A stretch of 64,000 nucleotides of DNA. Source: CBFHSF01 sp965658445. Its GTDB lineage: Bacteria > Bacteroidota > Bacteroidia > Flavobacteriales > Schleiferiaceae. The notes below the pieces were generated by a model that had not been told where the DNA came from, did not search any database, and worked only from the letters and a program-made list of their open reading frames with translations. Positions 15,640 to 24,670 of the stretch are shown here, piece by piece. The position numbers were made by a program, and so were the translations under genes. Within the stretch, counting starts at the first letter, position 1. Each line of letters opens with the position of its first letter. The stretch is taken from the NCBI GenBank assembly GCA_965658445.1, contig CBFHSF010000008.1, forward strand, positions 48,979 to 112,978, in the 5' to 3' direction.

Positions 15640-18600
15640 CTATTTTGGGGCACCGTTTTCAACCAAAGTGGCTTCTACTGTACTGATGCGATCACGTAGA
15701 GCCTTTAGCTGTTGTGCTACCTCTGGAGCCTTTTTTTCTACGATTGCCAATTCATTGGTTGCTGTTTGCGTAGGCTCTGAACGGCTGTACATGCTGCTCC
15801 ATCTCGCATTGGCAAAACGCGAGTTCAATCCGCTAGACTGCTCGATTTCGTAGGCACTCTTTATGGGGTCACTGTACAGTACCAAGCTGATTTTTTGAAG
15901 CTCGGCTTCAATACTCGCTAACTCCTTCAACACATCCAAAGGCATGCCAGGAAGCGTGCGGGCTTTGTTTTCCGCTGTTTCCAGATCTTTTTTCAGGTTG
16001 CTGTATTCGTCGTTGATTTCTGTTAGGGCAATTCCCATCACTTCCACTTTTTGCTGGAAGGCTAAAGCAGCGGCTTCGTCTTCAGCAGGCAAGGTCAAGT
16101 TGTTCAAGTGTTTGAGGGTGAAGGGCTCAGGTCCCGCGATAAGAGTAGGCTCACCACCGTCCATGCGATACAATTCTACCGTATAATCTCCTGGGGTGGC
16201 TACAGGTCCTCCGTTAACCTTGGTAAGAGGAGAGCTTCCGCGAACGCGGTCACCTCTCATGGCCCAACGACCATCCCAAGTAATTTTCTGAATTCCTTCT
16301 GAGGCAGAGGCTGTGAGTCTTCTCACTTCTTCACCTTCTGTGTTGCGAATCATAAAGAGGAGGTAGGATCCCTTCTCGTTTTTCTCAGCTCTCAGCGTTT
16401 CTACATCTGGGAACTTGAATTCTTTTGCGTCTTTCTCCGCCTCCTTGCGTTGAGATTTTAACGACTTAGGCAAGTTGGATACAGAATAGGTAAACGTCGC
16501 ACCGATAGGTGGGTTGTCTGCATGGTAATAGGCATTTCCCTTGTAGCTCACGCCTCCGATATTTGCTTCGTTGTAGAACAAACCATCTTTAATGGGGAAG
16601 ATGAATCCATCTTTTTCAAGGTTTTCTGGGGTAAGATATCTCAAGGCACTGTAGTTGTCCAATACGTAAAATCCTCTACCAAAGGTTCCCAGTACCAAAT
16701 CCACTTCGCGTGTTTGGATGTCTAAATCTCTAACGGCAATGGTAGGAAGTCCATTGTTCAAGGCTTTCCAGTTCTGACCTCCATCCAAGGTAAACTGTAC
16801 GCCAAACTCCGTTCCTACAAAGAGAAGGTTTTTCTCAACGTGGTCTTCTGCAAGAGCGTATAGAGATCCTCTTTCGGGAAGGTTATTGGCAATGGAAGTC
16901 CATGACTTTCCTCCATTGGTCGTTTTGAGGATGTAGGGCTTAAAATCACCGTTTTTGTGATTATTGAACAAAACGTAGGCTGTGTTGGCGTCGTAGCGCG
17001 AAATCTGAATTTCTTGAACATATGTGCCTTCTGGAATTCCAGGAAACTCTTCTTGAATTTCCCACTCGGTAGATCCTGCTTTTTTGATGCACAATCTTCC
17101 GTCATCCGTACCTGCCCACAATTCCCCTTCTGTATTGGGGTTTTCCCTCAACATTACAATGTTTCCAAAAATACTGGTAGAGCGGTGAGGAGTAATGGCA
17201 TCAGGACCCCAGTTTTGTCCCATTACCTTGAGAGTGTTTCTATCAATTTGCTTAGACAAATCCTCAGAAATTACTTCCCATGAATTTCCTCTGTCCGTGC
17301 TCTTAAATACCACATTCGCTGCAAAGTATAGGGTAGAGGGGTTGTGAGGACTGATGATAAGTGGGGCATCCCAATTCCAGCGGTATGCAGGTTCACCCTC
17401 TTTGTTCTGAGGTTGAATCATTGCCGTTTCTCCACTGGCTTTGTCAAAGCGCACCAACCAACCATATTGCGCTTGAGCGTAGACGATATTGGGATTTAAG
17501 GGGTCAATTTGACTTTCAAATCCATCTCCACCGTTGGTTACGTACCAATCTTCGTTAATGATACCACGGTTGTTTTGTGTTCTGGAGGGGCCACCCAAAC
17601 TGTTGTTGTCCTGAGTTCCTCCGTAAATGTTGTAGAATGGCTCGGCGTTGTCTACAGCCACTCTGTAGAACTGGATTGTGGGAATGTTTTCTTTCCACAG
17701 CCAAGTGTTCATGGCGTCAAAAGTTTCGTACACACCTCCATCACAACCGATGATCATGTGATCGGTGTTGTCTGGGTTGATCCAAAGACAGTGGTTGTCC
17801 ACATGCTTAGAGCTCTCATTGATGTTTTTAAAGGTCTTACCTCCGTCTTTGGAAACCTTTCCGTAGGTATCCATAGAATACACCACATCCACATCCGTTG
17901 GATGTGCAAAGAGCTCAACGTAGTAGTTTCCGCTGGTTTCGTGACCTGAACGCTTTTGCCAGCTGGCACCACGATCCACAGAGCGGTAGGTTCCGTGACC
18001 TTCAATAAGTGCATAAACTACATCGGGATTGGCAGGACTGATGTCCATCCCAATTCTCCCTACGTTTCCAGAAGGCAGTCCTTTGGTCAATTTATCAAAG
18101 GTCTTACCACCATCTGTTGACTTGTAAATAGCAGACTCAGGACCGCCTGTCATGTAGGTAAATACGTGACGACGTCTCTGGTGAGCGGTTGCATAAATTA
18201 CGTTGGGATCTCTAGGATCCAAGTGAACTTCATTGATTCCGGTATTTTCAGAAATGGTAAGAATGGCTTCCCAAGTCTTTCCTCCGTCCATTGTTTTGTA
18301 CAAACCACGGTCACCTCCAGCGCTCCAAAGCGGACCGGTAGCGGCAACGTAAACCACGTCAGAGTTGTTGGGGTGTACGGCAATCATACCAATGTGCTCG
18401 GAGTTTTTGAGCCCCATATTGGTCCAAGACTTACCGTTGTCAGTACTCTTGTAAACACCGTCACCATACGCCACAGATCGTTGGTTGTTGTTCTCTCCTG
18501 ATCCTACCCAAACGGTATTGGGGTTGGAAGGATCAATGGTAACACAACCAATCGAGTAGGAGCCTTGTGAATCAAAAATGGGTTTATAGGTCGTTCCATT

Positions 18601-18819
18601 GTTGGTAGTTTTCCAAACCCCTCCACTGGCCAAAGCCAAGTAATAGGTAGAGTGGTTCTCTGGATGCACGGCAATGTCGGCAACTCTTCCCGAGGTAATG
18701 GCGGGACCCACAGAGCGATAGGAGAGGCCCTGTAGTTTTGCACTTTTCCATGCGGGCTCTGACTGACTCCATCCCGTAAGGGCGGCCAGCGCAAAACCAA
18801 ACAATAGTGATTTCTTCAT
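15640..18819 (-). CDS. secreted sortilin/BNR-repeat beta-propeller protein
   Basis: A 1059-residue protein with a signal peptide (residues 1-19, ALTGWSQ). Residues about 25-720 are a large, probably ten-bladed VPS10/sortilin-like propeller with many Asp-box loops: STDNGKSW, TMDGGKTW, STDGGKTF, SVDRGASW, STDRGNSW, TTNGGKSW and TLDGGQNW. Residues about 740-870 include a FlgD-Ig-like segment with DGRWAMRGDRV, and 900-1000 are helical. Members are common in Bacteroidota and are often annotated as glycosyl hydrolases although catalytic activity is unproven; peptide or glycan binding is as likely. No T9SS sorting domain is seen at the C-terminus. It lies 24 bases after the esterase gene on the same strand? 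The order on the minus strand is RDD, esterase, then this gene is upstream of neither; it starts at 18819, just after the esterase stop at 18844. Confidence 0.8.
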   Translation of the reverse strand: MKKSLLFGFALAALTGWSQSEPAWKSAKLQGLSYRSVGPAITSGRVADIAVHPENHSTYYLALASGGVWKTTNNGTTYKPIFDSQGSYSIGCVTIDPSNPNTVWVGSGENNNQRSVAYGDGVYKSTDNGKSWTNMGLKNSEHIGMIAVHPNNSDVVYVAATGPLWSAGGDRGLYKTMDGGKTWEAILTISENTGINEVHLDPRDPNVIYATAHQRRRHVFTYMTGGPESAIYKSTDGGKTFDKLTKGLPSGNVGRIGMDISPANPDVVYALIEGHGTYRSVDRGASWQKRSGHETSGNYYVELFAHPTDVDVVYSMDTYGKVSKDGGKTFKNINESSKHVDNHCLWINPDNTDHMIIGCDGGVYETFDAMNTWLWKENIPTIQFYRVAVDNAEPFYNIYGGTQDNNSLGGPSRTQNNRGIINEDWYVTNGGDGFESQIDPLNPNIVYAQAQYGWLVRFDKASGETAMIQPQNKEGEPAYRWNWDAPLIISPHNPSTLYFAANVVFKSTDRGNSWEVISEDLSKQIDRNTLKVMGQNWGPDAITPHRSTSIFGNIVMLRENPNTEGELWAGTDDGRLCIKKAGSTEWEIQEEFPGIPEGTYVQEIQISRYDANTAYVLFNNHKNGDFKPYILKTTNGGKSWTSIANNLPERGSLYALAEDHVEKNLLFVGTEFGVQFTLDGGQNWKALNNGLPTIAVRDLDIQTREVDLVLGTFGRGFYVLDNYSALRYLTPENLEKDGFIFPIKDGLFYNEANIGGVSYKGNAYYHADNPPIGATFTYSVSNLPKSLKSQRKEAEKDAKEFKFPDVETLRAEKNEKGSYLLFMIRNTEGEEVRRLTASASEGIQKITWDGRWAMRGDRVRGSSPLTKVNGGPVATPGDYTVELYRMDGGEPTLIAGPEPFTLKHLNNLTLPAEDEAAALAFQQKVEVMGIALTEINDEYSNLKKDLETAENKARTLPGMPLDVLKELASIEAELQKISLVLYSDPIKSAYEIEQSSGLNSRFANARWSSMYSRSEPTQTATNELAIVEKKAPEVAQQLKALRDRISTVEATLVENGAPK

Positions 18820-18843
18820 GGTTCTAGTTTTAAAGTGAAGTTT

Positions 18844-20058
18844 TTATTTGCGTAATGCATATACTATGGCGTAGGGCAATCTATGGGCCCAGGCGCTTTC
18901 AAAGTGGTTTGCATTGGGGTCAGATACGTAAGTATAATCGTTAGGACTTTCATAGCCCTTGTTTTCTAGGTTCTGAAGCAAGAAGTCAATGGAAGGCTGG
19001 AGCACCAACTCCAATTCTAGACCTCCGTTGTCCAAGTAAAGGTTGATGTCTTTTTTGGGGCCATCTACAAAGGGAGTTAAAGAATCAAACCCCTTGTAAA
19101 ACAGGGCAGGGGACATACAAATGGCACCTCCCACACGGTCTCTGTGTTGCGTGTGCATCACAAAGGAAACCGCTCCACCTGCTGAGGAACCCCCAGAGAA
19201 AATATCGTCTACGTTCTCAGAAAAGGCAAATTCCTTTCGTACGGTGGGTACTACTTGATTGAGTACCCAATCTATGTAAGCTGGGCTTAAATCTCCCATG
19301 TATTCGCGATGTCTATCTACAGAACTATTGATGCCAATAACAATAAAGGGGCGAGTGTGTTTTCCAGAAATTAAAGAATCTGCGGTTTCATCTACTCTCC
19401 ATTCTACATCGTAATTGGAAGTTTTGGGATCGATGAGATTCTGTCCGTCGTGCATGATGATAACCGCCCAGTTTAAGGCGTCTTCCGCGCTGGGGTCGTA
19501 GTTTTCTGGTGTCCATACCCACACATTCCTGGGTTTGATCTTTCCTTTGGAATCTTCAAAGTTGGGGTAGTGCTTCACTTTTCCAACGGAAGGCTGGGAG
19601 AGCATGGCGCCGGCTTCAGAAAATTCAACACTCCAAAACTCGTAGATGATGGGTTGTTTTTCATATCTCAAATTTGGACCCTTCATGCCGTCGATAAGCA
19701 TTTCTCGCTCCCACGTCCCCATGGTGATTTTAAATTCCACACCGTCTTCCATGGAGCCGTCAAAACTGTGAAAGAAGGTAGTGTCGTCAATGCGACTCAT
19801 AGATACCCTTGCCGGATCCCAATTTCCCAACGTAATATGACTTCCTGTAATGTAAATAGATTCTGCTTCCGGAACGGGCTTTGCAACGTGGACAATAAGG
19901 GCACCTGCCTTGGGGGGATTGGCGCGCAAATTGGCAAATACGTCTCTATCCGATTCATTATTCTGAGACCATAGACCCATATGGCCCCAAAGCATCAGAA
20001 TACAAAATAGAACTAGGCCTTTACCACTTTGGTTCTTGCGATTATATCGTGTATACAT
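18844..20058 (-). CDS. secreted alpha/beta-hydrolase (esterase D-like) with N-terminal carbohydrate-binding-like domain
   Basis: A 404-residue protein. A basic N-terminus and a hydrophobic signal (residues about 14-31) precede a CBM20-like beta domain (about 45-140, containing SIYITGSHITLGNWDP). The catalytic domain follows: ARNVWVWTPENYDP-like strand (PRNVWVWTPENYD), MHDGQNL, the nucleophile elbow SGGSSAGG (Ser within GGSSAG) and a late NANHFESAW that probably supplies the His. Such enzymes cut ester bonds in polysaccharides or siderophores; the substrate is unknown. The chosen start overlaps the RDD gene by 46 bases, the only start that keeps the charged n-region of the signal. It is followed after 24 bases by the large BNR gene. 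Confidence 0.75.
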   Translation of the reverse strand: MYTRYNRKNQSGKGLVLFCILMLWGHMGLWSQNNESDRDVFANLRANPPKAGALIVHVAKPVPEAESIYITGSHITLGNWDPARVSMSRIDDTTFFHSFDGSMEDGVEFKITMGTWEREMLIDGMKGPNLRYEKQPIIYEFWSVEFSEAGAMLSQPSVGKVKHYPNFEDSKGKIKPRNVWVWTPENYDPSAEDALNWAVIIMHDGQNLIDPKTSNYDVEWRVDETADSLISGKHTRPFIVIGINSSVDRHREYMGDLSPAYIDWVLNQVVPTVRKEFAFSENVDDIFSGGSSAGGAVSFVMHTQHRDRVGGAICMSPALFYKGFDSLTPFVDGPKKDINLYLDNGGLELELVLQPSIDFLLQNLENKGYESPNDYTYVSDPNANHFESAWAHRLPYAIVYALRK

Positions 20059-20519
20059 CTTCTTTCTTTTCCAAAAATCAACAATACGTCCACCAGGGCA
20101 AAAAGTCCACCTACACCGGGAACCATTCCTATCCCTTGTACCAAGAGATATCTTTCCACTACAAGACTTCGTATGGAGGGAATGTCGCCCTCAAGGGTAA
20201 CCATCTTGATGTTTAGGAGTCGTTTCCCGAGGGACTGACCGTATTTCTCCCATGTGAAGTAGTTGATCACAATGTATCCTAGAATGGAGGGAAGTGAAAT
20301 GAGGAGCGTATCGTAAAAACCAAATCCAGTAAGCATTTCTATAAACTCATCGGTGTTGGATTCTTGCAAGTAATAAGATATATCTAGGTAGAAATACATC
20401 ACAAAAAAGGAAATGGGCATAAGGATAATGCTGTCTACAATAGCAGCTGCCAATCGTGAGCCCCTTGAGGCGAGTTCGGTTTTTTCCTCATTGAGGTCAT
20501 CTAAAATTTCTGGATCCAT
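20013..20519 (-). CDS. RDD family membrane protein
   Basis: A 168-residue protein with the RDD signature at residues about 19-30 (RGSRLAAAIVDSIIL), where Arg and Asp flank the start of the first membrane span. Three to four spans are visible, and GQSLGKRLLNIKMV marks the conserved cytoplasmic loop. RDD proteins are small inner-membrane proteins; some act as ion antiporters, most are uncharacterised. It is the first gene of a minus-strand run RDD - esterase - BNR protein and overlaps the esterase gene by 46 bases. Confidence 0.85.
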   Translation of the reverse strand: MDPEILDDLNEEKTELASRGSRLAAAIVDSIILMPISFFVMYFYLDISYYLQESNTDEFIEMLTGFGFYDTLLISLPSILGYIVINYFTWEKYGQSLGKRLLNIKMVTLEGDIPSIRSLVVERYLLVQGIGMVPGVGGLFALVDVLLIFGKERRCIHDIIARTKVVKA

Positions 20520-20883
20520 GTTTGGTTTTGGTCAAGTTGTGATTGAAGTTTTCATAAGGGCAGTTGTAACTGCCGTCTAAAGGTGGCAAAAATCTGCTGA
20601 ATGCCCTAGGCATGAAACCAAAATCTGTTGGAGAACGCTACTTCACCCATTTCCGACGACTTTACAAAATCAAAACCTGACTTTAACACTTCCGAAATGT
20701 CTAGTCTACATCTATAACCGACTTTTGGTACACCAAAAAAAAGGATTGAAACCGTTGCTGTCACTGGGGAGTATCCATAGAGAAGACAACTCTCCAAACT
20801 AACCTAACCATGGATGGTAGTGTTCATTCCACAATCACCAACCCGACCTTGATACATAAAGGTGGAGTCTAGCTACAGTGTAA
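20520..20883. other. 364-base gap without a recognised gene
   Basis: This stretch separates the promoter side of the RDD gene from the 3' end of the diheme cytochrome gene. It contains a small hairpin (GGCAGT at 20561 pairing with ACTGCC), a poly-A stretch near 20736 and no reading frame that I can relate to a family. A 63-codon frame on the minus strand (20606-20797) and a 22-codon frame on the plus strand look random. No clear TAnnTTTG element was found. Confidence 0.6.
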
Positions 20884-21981
20884 CTACTGAGGATTGGACT
20901 CCATTTTTTGTATCCACTCCTCAATCAATGCAATCCCCTCTTTATGGGTAGTCGAACGACCCAATTCAGGCATTTGAATTCCGGGGTCTGTGGAATGCAT
21001 ACGGTAGGCTAAAATGGATTTTTCTGGCGCTCCGGGAACAATGTCAAATTGATGCCCACCGCTGCCTTTGCCCGCGGCAATAGGAGATTTGTAAACGCCC
21101 AAAGAAAACGCATTGGGAGAATATAAAGACAAGTCTAACCCAGAGTTCTTGGCCGGTCCGTTGGGGTTGTGGCAATGTCCACAATTGATGTCTAGGTAGG
21201 AACGGGCTCTGTCGTTTAAGGGCTTAGTGGCATCGGAATAGTCTACATGAGCTAGAAGGGTTTGTTGTTTGGCATTGCCAACCTGCTTGCTTTCTGAATA
21301 GATTCCCATTTCTTCCCATTGTGCCAAGGGGTTTTTACCTCCCTTGGGCCAATTCTGAGTGGAAGGGCCAATGGGTTTTAGAACCCCCTTGTATTCATGG
21401 CAGCTCTTACATTGCGTCATGGTGGGAGCTCGGTAAATGAAATCCCCGTGAAGGTTGTGAGAGACGGAACGAGCCGCTCCCGAAACTGATAGAAATGCTT
21501 CGGTTTGTTCCTCGTTCCACAAATAGGGTAGGGACTTCCAGCCCTTTTCGCCTTTGACTAGCAAACGGGTTTCAAGGATTTTATCCTCCTCAAATGCCGT
21601 TTTATCAGCCGTGTAATAGAAGTTTTTTATGAGAACGGTTCCTTCGGGGAAAATCAATTTCCCCGTGCTGTCGTTTGCTGTGACTTTGGAATCATCGGGC
21701 AGCTTAACAAATCTCGATTTCTCAGCGTAATCTGTAAAAAGGGGAGCTACCAATTCATAAGGATAGACGTTTTGGGAAGGGGAGAGGTTCTTCAATTCGC
21801 CTTCAAAAAACCCATGCTCACTGAGTCGAGTGGGTCCAAACTTAGAAAAAGCAGTATTCTCTGCCACCTTCCAAGGCAAATCTTTGGTAGTAACGTCAAC
21901 CGATGATGTATCTTCACTTTCTCCTCCACAGGCTCCTAATATGGCAACGATGGTTAGGGCCGTCCAAATCTTCTTCGTCAT
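20884..21981 (-). CDS. SO2930-type diheme c-type cytochrome lipoprotein
   Basis: A 365-residue protein. Lipobox ILGAC places Cys18 as the lipid anchor. Two c-type haem sites are clear: CKSCH at 191-195 and CGHCH at 267-271, with distal Met candidates such as the late IQMPELGRS. The overall pattern, with GFFEGELKNLSPSQNV near the N-terminus and YPYELVAPLFTDYAEKSRFVKLP following, is that of the conserved family named after Shewanella SO2930. It probably transfers electrons in the periplasm; its donor, acceptor and substrate are unknown. The partner beta-helix gene lies directly upstream on the same strand with 39 bases between, an arrangement conserved across distant marine bacteria. Confidence 0.85.
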   Translation of the reverse strand: MTKKIWTALTIVAILGACGGESEDTSSVDVTTKDLPWKVAENTAFSKFGPTRLSEHGFFEGELKNLSPSQNVYPYELVAPLFTDYAEKSRFVKLPDDSKVTANDSTGKLIFPEGTVLIKNFYYTADKTAFEEDKILETRLLVKGEKGWKSLPYLWNEEQTEAFLSVSGAARSVSHNLHGDFIYRAPTMTQCKSCHEYKGVLKPIGPSTQNWPKGGKNPLAQWEEMGIYSESKQVGNAKQQTLLAHVDYSDATKPLNDRARSYLDINCGHCHNPNGPAKNSGLDLSLYSPNAFSLGVYKSPIAAGKGSGGHQFDIVPGAPEKSILAYRMHSTDPGIQMPELGRSTTHKEGIALIEEWIQKMESNPQ

Positions 21982-22020
21982 GTGTTTAGTGTATGCTCTC
22001 TATTCTCTCTATTTTCTCTA

Positions 22021-23280
22021 TTATGGGCATTGCGTAATGCTGGGATTCACTTCTAAATTCTCTCTGTCATTCGCCAAATCCAAATTGGCAGAGGTGGCAT
22101 TGGTTTGAAAACAGATAGAATATTTATCCGTCAGTCTTCCTTCAGATAGCATGGACTCTTCCGCAATACCTCCCCAAAGTTGGAAGGGTATATCCGTTCC
22201 AAATTCCAACAAGAACAACTTTCCAAAATCATTGGACAAATCCGGCATGGAGTAGTCATTGGTAAATGCATTGTTGGAAAAGTGAATTTGCCCACAGAAG
22301 GGATCGTAGAGGCTGTCCGCTCTAAAGTTGGCCTGAACACTTTGTGTAGATCCCGCATTGGACGGTTCATCCTCTGAAGTTTCCGAAGCCATTGCACTTA
22401 CGAGCTCGTAGGAGATGACGGCGGCGCTGGCCGTTTTGTTGTTTTTTATGACGTTGTCATGGATGTTAACCTTCTTGGTAGCCAATACCATAATTCCCGT
22501 TCCGGGAGGCACCATGGCAACAATGTTTCCGGCAGGCGCAAAATTTTCGAGGTTGTTTTCTTCTAGGACATTGTCAAAGGCCTCAATGGAATGGCCATAC
22601 ATGGTGAGACCCGGCAAGTCAAAAATCAAAAGTCCTCCCGTGTTGTGATGAGCATGATTTGCTGCAATGAGCACGTGGGTGCTGTTTTCGGATTCAATCC
22701 CAGCGACATTCCAGTAGACTTCATTGTTTTTGATAATCACTGAGTCTGACTGTCCCACGTAAATTCCCGCATCGGAAGCGCCTAGAACTTCACAATTTTG
22801 AATGATAACCCTTTTGGAAAGTACTGGATACAACCCATACGCCCCGTTTTCTGGAGATACCGTTCCCGTCCAAGCCACACGCAACCCATTGAAGTGAATC
22901 CCATCGGTCTCTGTAACTTTGATATTGTCTCCTTTGGCGTCTTCTATGGTAAAATCTGCCAACGTGATATTGCTACACTGCTTGACCAAAATGCCTTCAG
23001 CACCTTGTGTTTGCCCTTCAAATGACAAAACTGTTTTGTCCTTTCCCGCACCTTTAATGGTTACGTGATGCACTCCATCTAGGATCAAAGATTGATCAAA
23101 TTTGAAATGCCCCTCGGGAATCTCTATGGTCATGCTGTCTTCAGCAAGAATAAATTGAGAGAGTATATCTGGACCCTCTGTCCAATTTCTTTCGGGGTTG
23201 AAACTCGGCATTTCTTCGGAACAAGAAGTCATCAAAGAGACTCCAAATAATGCAAAAAGGGCGGTAGTCAATAAGCGCAT
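22021..23280 (-). CDS. parallel beta-helix lipoprotein paired with diheme cytochrome
   Basis: A 419-residue protein with a lipobox SLMTSC (Cys20). From about residue 70 to 290 it shows regular short repeats typical of a right-handed parallel beta-helix: HHVTIKGAGKD, SNITLADFTIEDA, KRVIIQNCEVLGASDAGIYVGQSD and SVIIKNNEVYWNVAGIESENS. This matches the conserved beta-helix family found beside SO2930-type cytochromes. Parallel beta-helices usually bind or cut long polysaccharides, so a glycan substrate oxidised or sensed through the cytochrome is a reasonable guess, not a known fact. The C-terminal 90 residues carry a few scattered cysteines. Confidence 0.82.
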   Translation of the reverse strand: MRLLTTALFALFGVSLMTSCSEEMPSFNPERNWTEGPDILSQFILAEDSMTIEIPEGHFKFDQSLILDGVHHVTIKGAGKDKTVLSFEGQTQGAEGILVKQCSNITLADFTIEDAKGDNIKVTETDGIHFNGLRVAWTGTVSPENGAYGLYPVLSKRVIIQNCEVLGASDAGIYVGQSDSVIIKNNEVYWNVAGIESENSTHVLIAANHAHHNTGGLLIFDLPGLTMYGHSIEAFDNVLEENNLENFAPAGNIVAMVPPGTGIMVLATKKVNIHDNVIKNNKTASAAVISYELVSAMASETSEDEPSNAGSTQSVQANFRADSLYDPFCGQIHFSNNAFTNDYSMPDLSNDFGKLFLLEFGTDIPFQLWGGIAEESMLSEGRLTDKYSICFQTNATSANLDLANDRENLEVNPSITQCP

Positions 23281-23307
23281 AGAAGAATTATTGAATAGTA
23301 GTCGTTC

Positions 23308-23329
23308 GACAGTAGTTTGACAGTAGTTT
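23308..23329. repeat. two tandem copies of GACAGTAGTTT
   Basis: Two perfect 11-base copies lie head to tail about 28 bases upstream of the beta-helix gene start on the minus strand. They could be a binding site or chance. Confidence 0.6.
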
Positions 23330-23370
23330 GAATTGTGGTTTGATCGGTAAGGTATTGAAGAATTGTCTCC

Positions 23371-23781
23371 TTATCTGGTAGCCATGTGTTCAACACTTTT
23401 ACGACAAACCTCTCGCAAAATAGTCAAATTGATTTTAGAAAGGTCCTTGATGTACAAACAAGATTTCCCTGTGGTGTAAGGTCCCATTTGATCCAATAGG
23501 TCTTGGTACTTGTTGGCTCCGTCCATGAGGTACAGCACCAAGCTCTGGGCTCTTCCCGAAAAGCCAATTTGCATCCAATCGGCGGTTTTTCCGTTGGCAT
23601 AAGTTTGTGTGTAGCTTCCAAAGCCTACAATGGAGCCGCCCCACATGGTTCCCTCTTCTTTCATGAGATCAGAAAGCAATTCATAGAGGGTTATTGCGTC
23701 TGCCTTCCTCTTATTGTTGGCAATGCCATTGATGTATTCCAGTGGTGGAGTGGGGTTGGGACGTGTTTTTAATTCTGCCAT
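23371..23781 (-). CDS. DUF1801 domain-containing protein (YdhG-like)
   Basis: A 136-residue soluble protein. The family pattern is present: an early helix with RKADAITLYELLSDL, MWGGSIVGFGSYTQTYANGK, then WMQIGFSGRAQSLVLYLM and the C-terminal TGKSCLYIKDLSKINLTILREVC. DUF1801 members are small iron- or peptide-binding-like proteins of unknown function; one group is related to frataxin-like folds. It stands alone between the beta-helix gene and aqpZ. Confidence 0.8.
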   Translation of the reverse strand: MAELKTRPNPTPPLEYINGIANNKRKADAITLYELLSDLMKEEGTMWGGSIVGFGSYTQTYANGKTADWMQIGFSGRAQSLVLYLMDGANKYQDLLDQMGPYTTGKSCLYIKDLSKINLTILREVCRKSVEHMATR

Positions 23782-23857
23782 GACAATGAACTTTAGAGGA
23801 TAGAATTTTTAATTTGAAAAGGGAATCCGTAAGATACATCACCCCGTTTTTCCTCAC

Positions 23858-23890
23858 AAAAAAAAAGCCACCTCGCATTGTGAGATGGCC
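23858..23890 (-). terminator. intrinsic terminator of the aquaporin gene
   Basis: On the minus strand GCCATCTC pairs with GAGGTGGC (one G-T pair) across a seven-base loop and is followed by nine T. It lies 23 bases after the aqpZ stop. Confidence 0.8.
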
Positions 23891-23912
23891 TTTGTATTAC
23901 AATGGGTGATAC

Positions 23913-24605
23913 TTATTCTGATTTGGCAAAAAACACTTTGTATGCCCAACCTGCAAGCAGCGCCCCAACTATGGGAGCCACCCAGAACAACCAAAGTTGT
24001 CCCAAGGCCCAATCGCCAACAAAAAGTGCTTGGCTTGTAGAACGGGCAGGGTTTACAGATGTATTGGTTACGGGAATACTGATCAAGTGAATCAAGGTTA
24101 GTGCGAGACCAATGGCCAAACCTCCAAATCCCTTGGCGGCTCTACCATCTGTCGCTCCGAGTATAATGATCAAAAAGAAGAAAGTCATCACAATTTCTGT
24201 GACCAGGGCAGCCATCATGGAATATCCTCCGGGAGAGTTTTCTCCATAGCCGTTGGCCGCAAAGCCTCCGATATCCGATCCATTCCCAGTGGTGATGATG
24301 TAGAGAATACCTGCTCCGGCAATACCCCCCAAAACCTGAGCGATAATGTAGCGGAACAAATTGCTCCCCTCAAAGCGACCACCGGCCCAAAGTCCGAAGC
24401 TTACGGCAGGGTTAAAGTGTCCGCCACTGATGTGGCCTACTGCATAGGCCATGGTCAAAACGGTAAGACCAAATGCGAGCGAAACACCCAAAAGGCCAAT
24501 ACCTACATCCGGAAATGCTGCCGCCAAAACGGCGGATCCACAACCTCCTAACACAAGCCAAAAGGTTCCGAAAAACTCAGCAAAAAAGGTAGATGAATTC
24601 TTCAT
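23913..24605 (-). CDS. aqpZ: aquaporin Z
   Basis: A 230-residue membrane channel with six spans and the two half-helix NPA loops: GGHFNPAVSFG and SVNPARSTSQALF. The Arg right after the second NPA is the selectivity-filter arginine; the water-specific pattern, with no glycerol-facilitator extension, and the length (E. coli AqpZ 231) support a water channel. It mediates rapid water movement during osmotic change. A GNGSDIGGFAANGYG loop between spans 3 and 4 is typical of the Z group. Single-gene unit with its own terminator; the upstream 60 bases are AT-rich but show no clear promoter octamer. Confidence 0.93.
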   Translation of the reverse strand: MKNSSTFFAEFFGTFWLVLGGCGSAVLAAAFPDVGIGLLGVSLAFGLTVLTMAYAVGHISGGHFNPAVSFGLWAGGRFEGSNLFRYIIAQVLGGIAGAGILYIITTGNGSDIGGFAANGYGENSPGGYSMMAALVTEIVMTFFFLIIILGATDGRAAKGFGGLAIGLALTLIHLISIPVTNTSVNPARSTSQALFVGDWALGQLWLFWVAPIVGALLAGWAYKVFFAKSE

Positions 24606-24670
24606 AATTGATTGATTAATTGGTTAATAGTTCTGAAAAATTACAGAATATTTCCCACACAATCAATGAG

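Noticed and set aside
20606..20797. 63-codon frame on the minus strand in the gap before the cytochrome gene
   Set aside because: No family resemblance, no promoter, odd composition; most likely random.
23308..23329. Tandem 11-mer as a regulator site
   Set aside because: Only two copies, not found elsewhere by eye, no known matching factor; kept only as a repeat.
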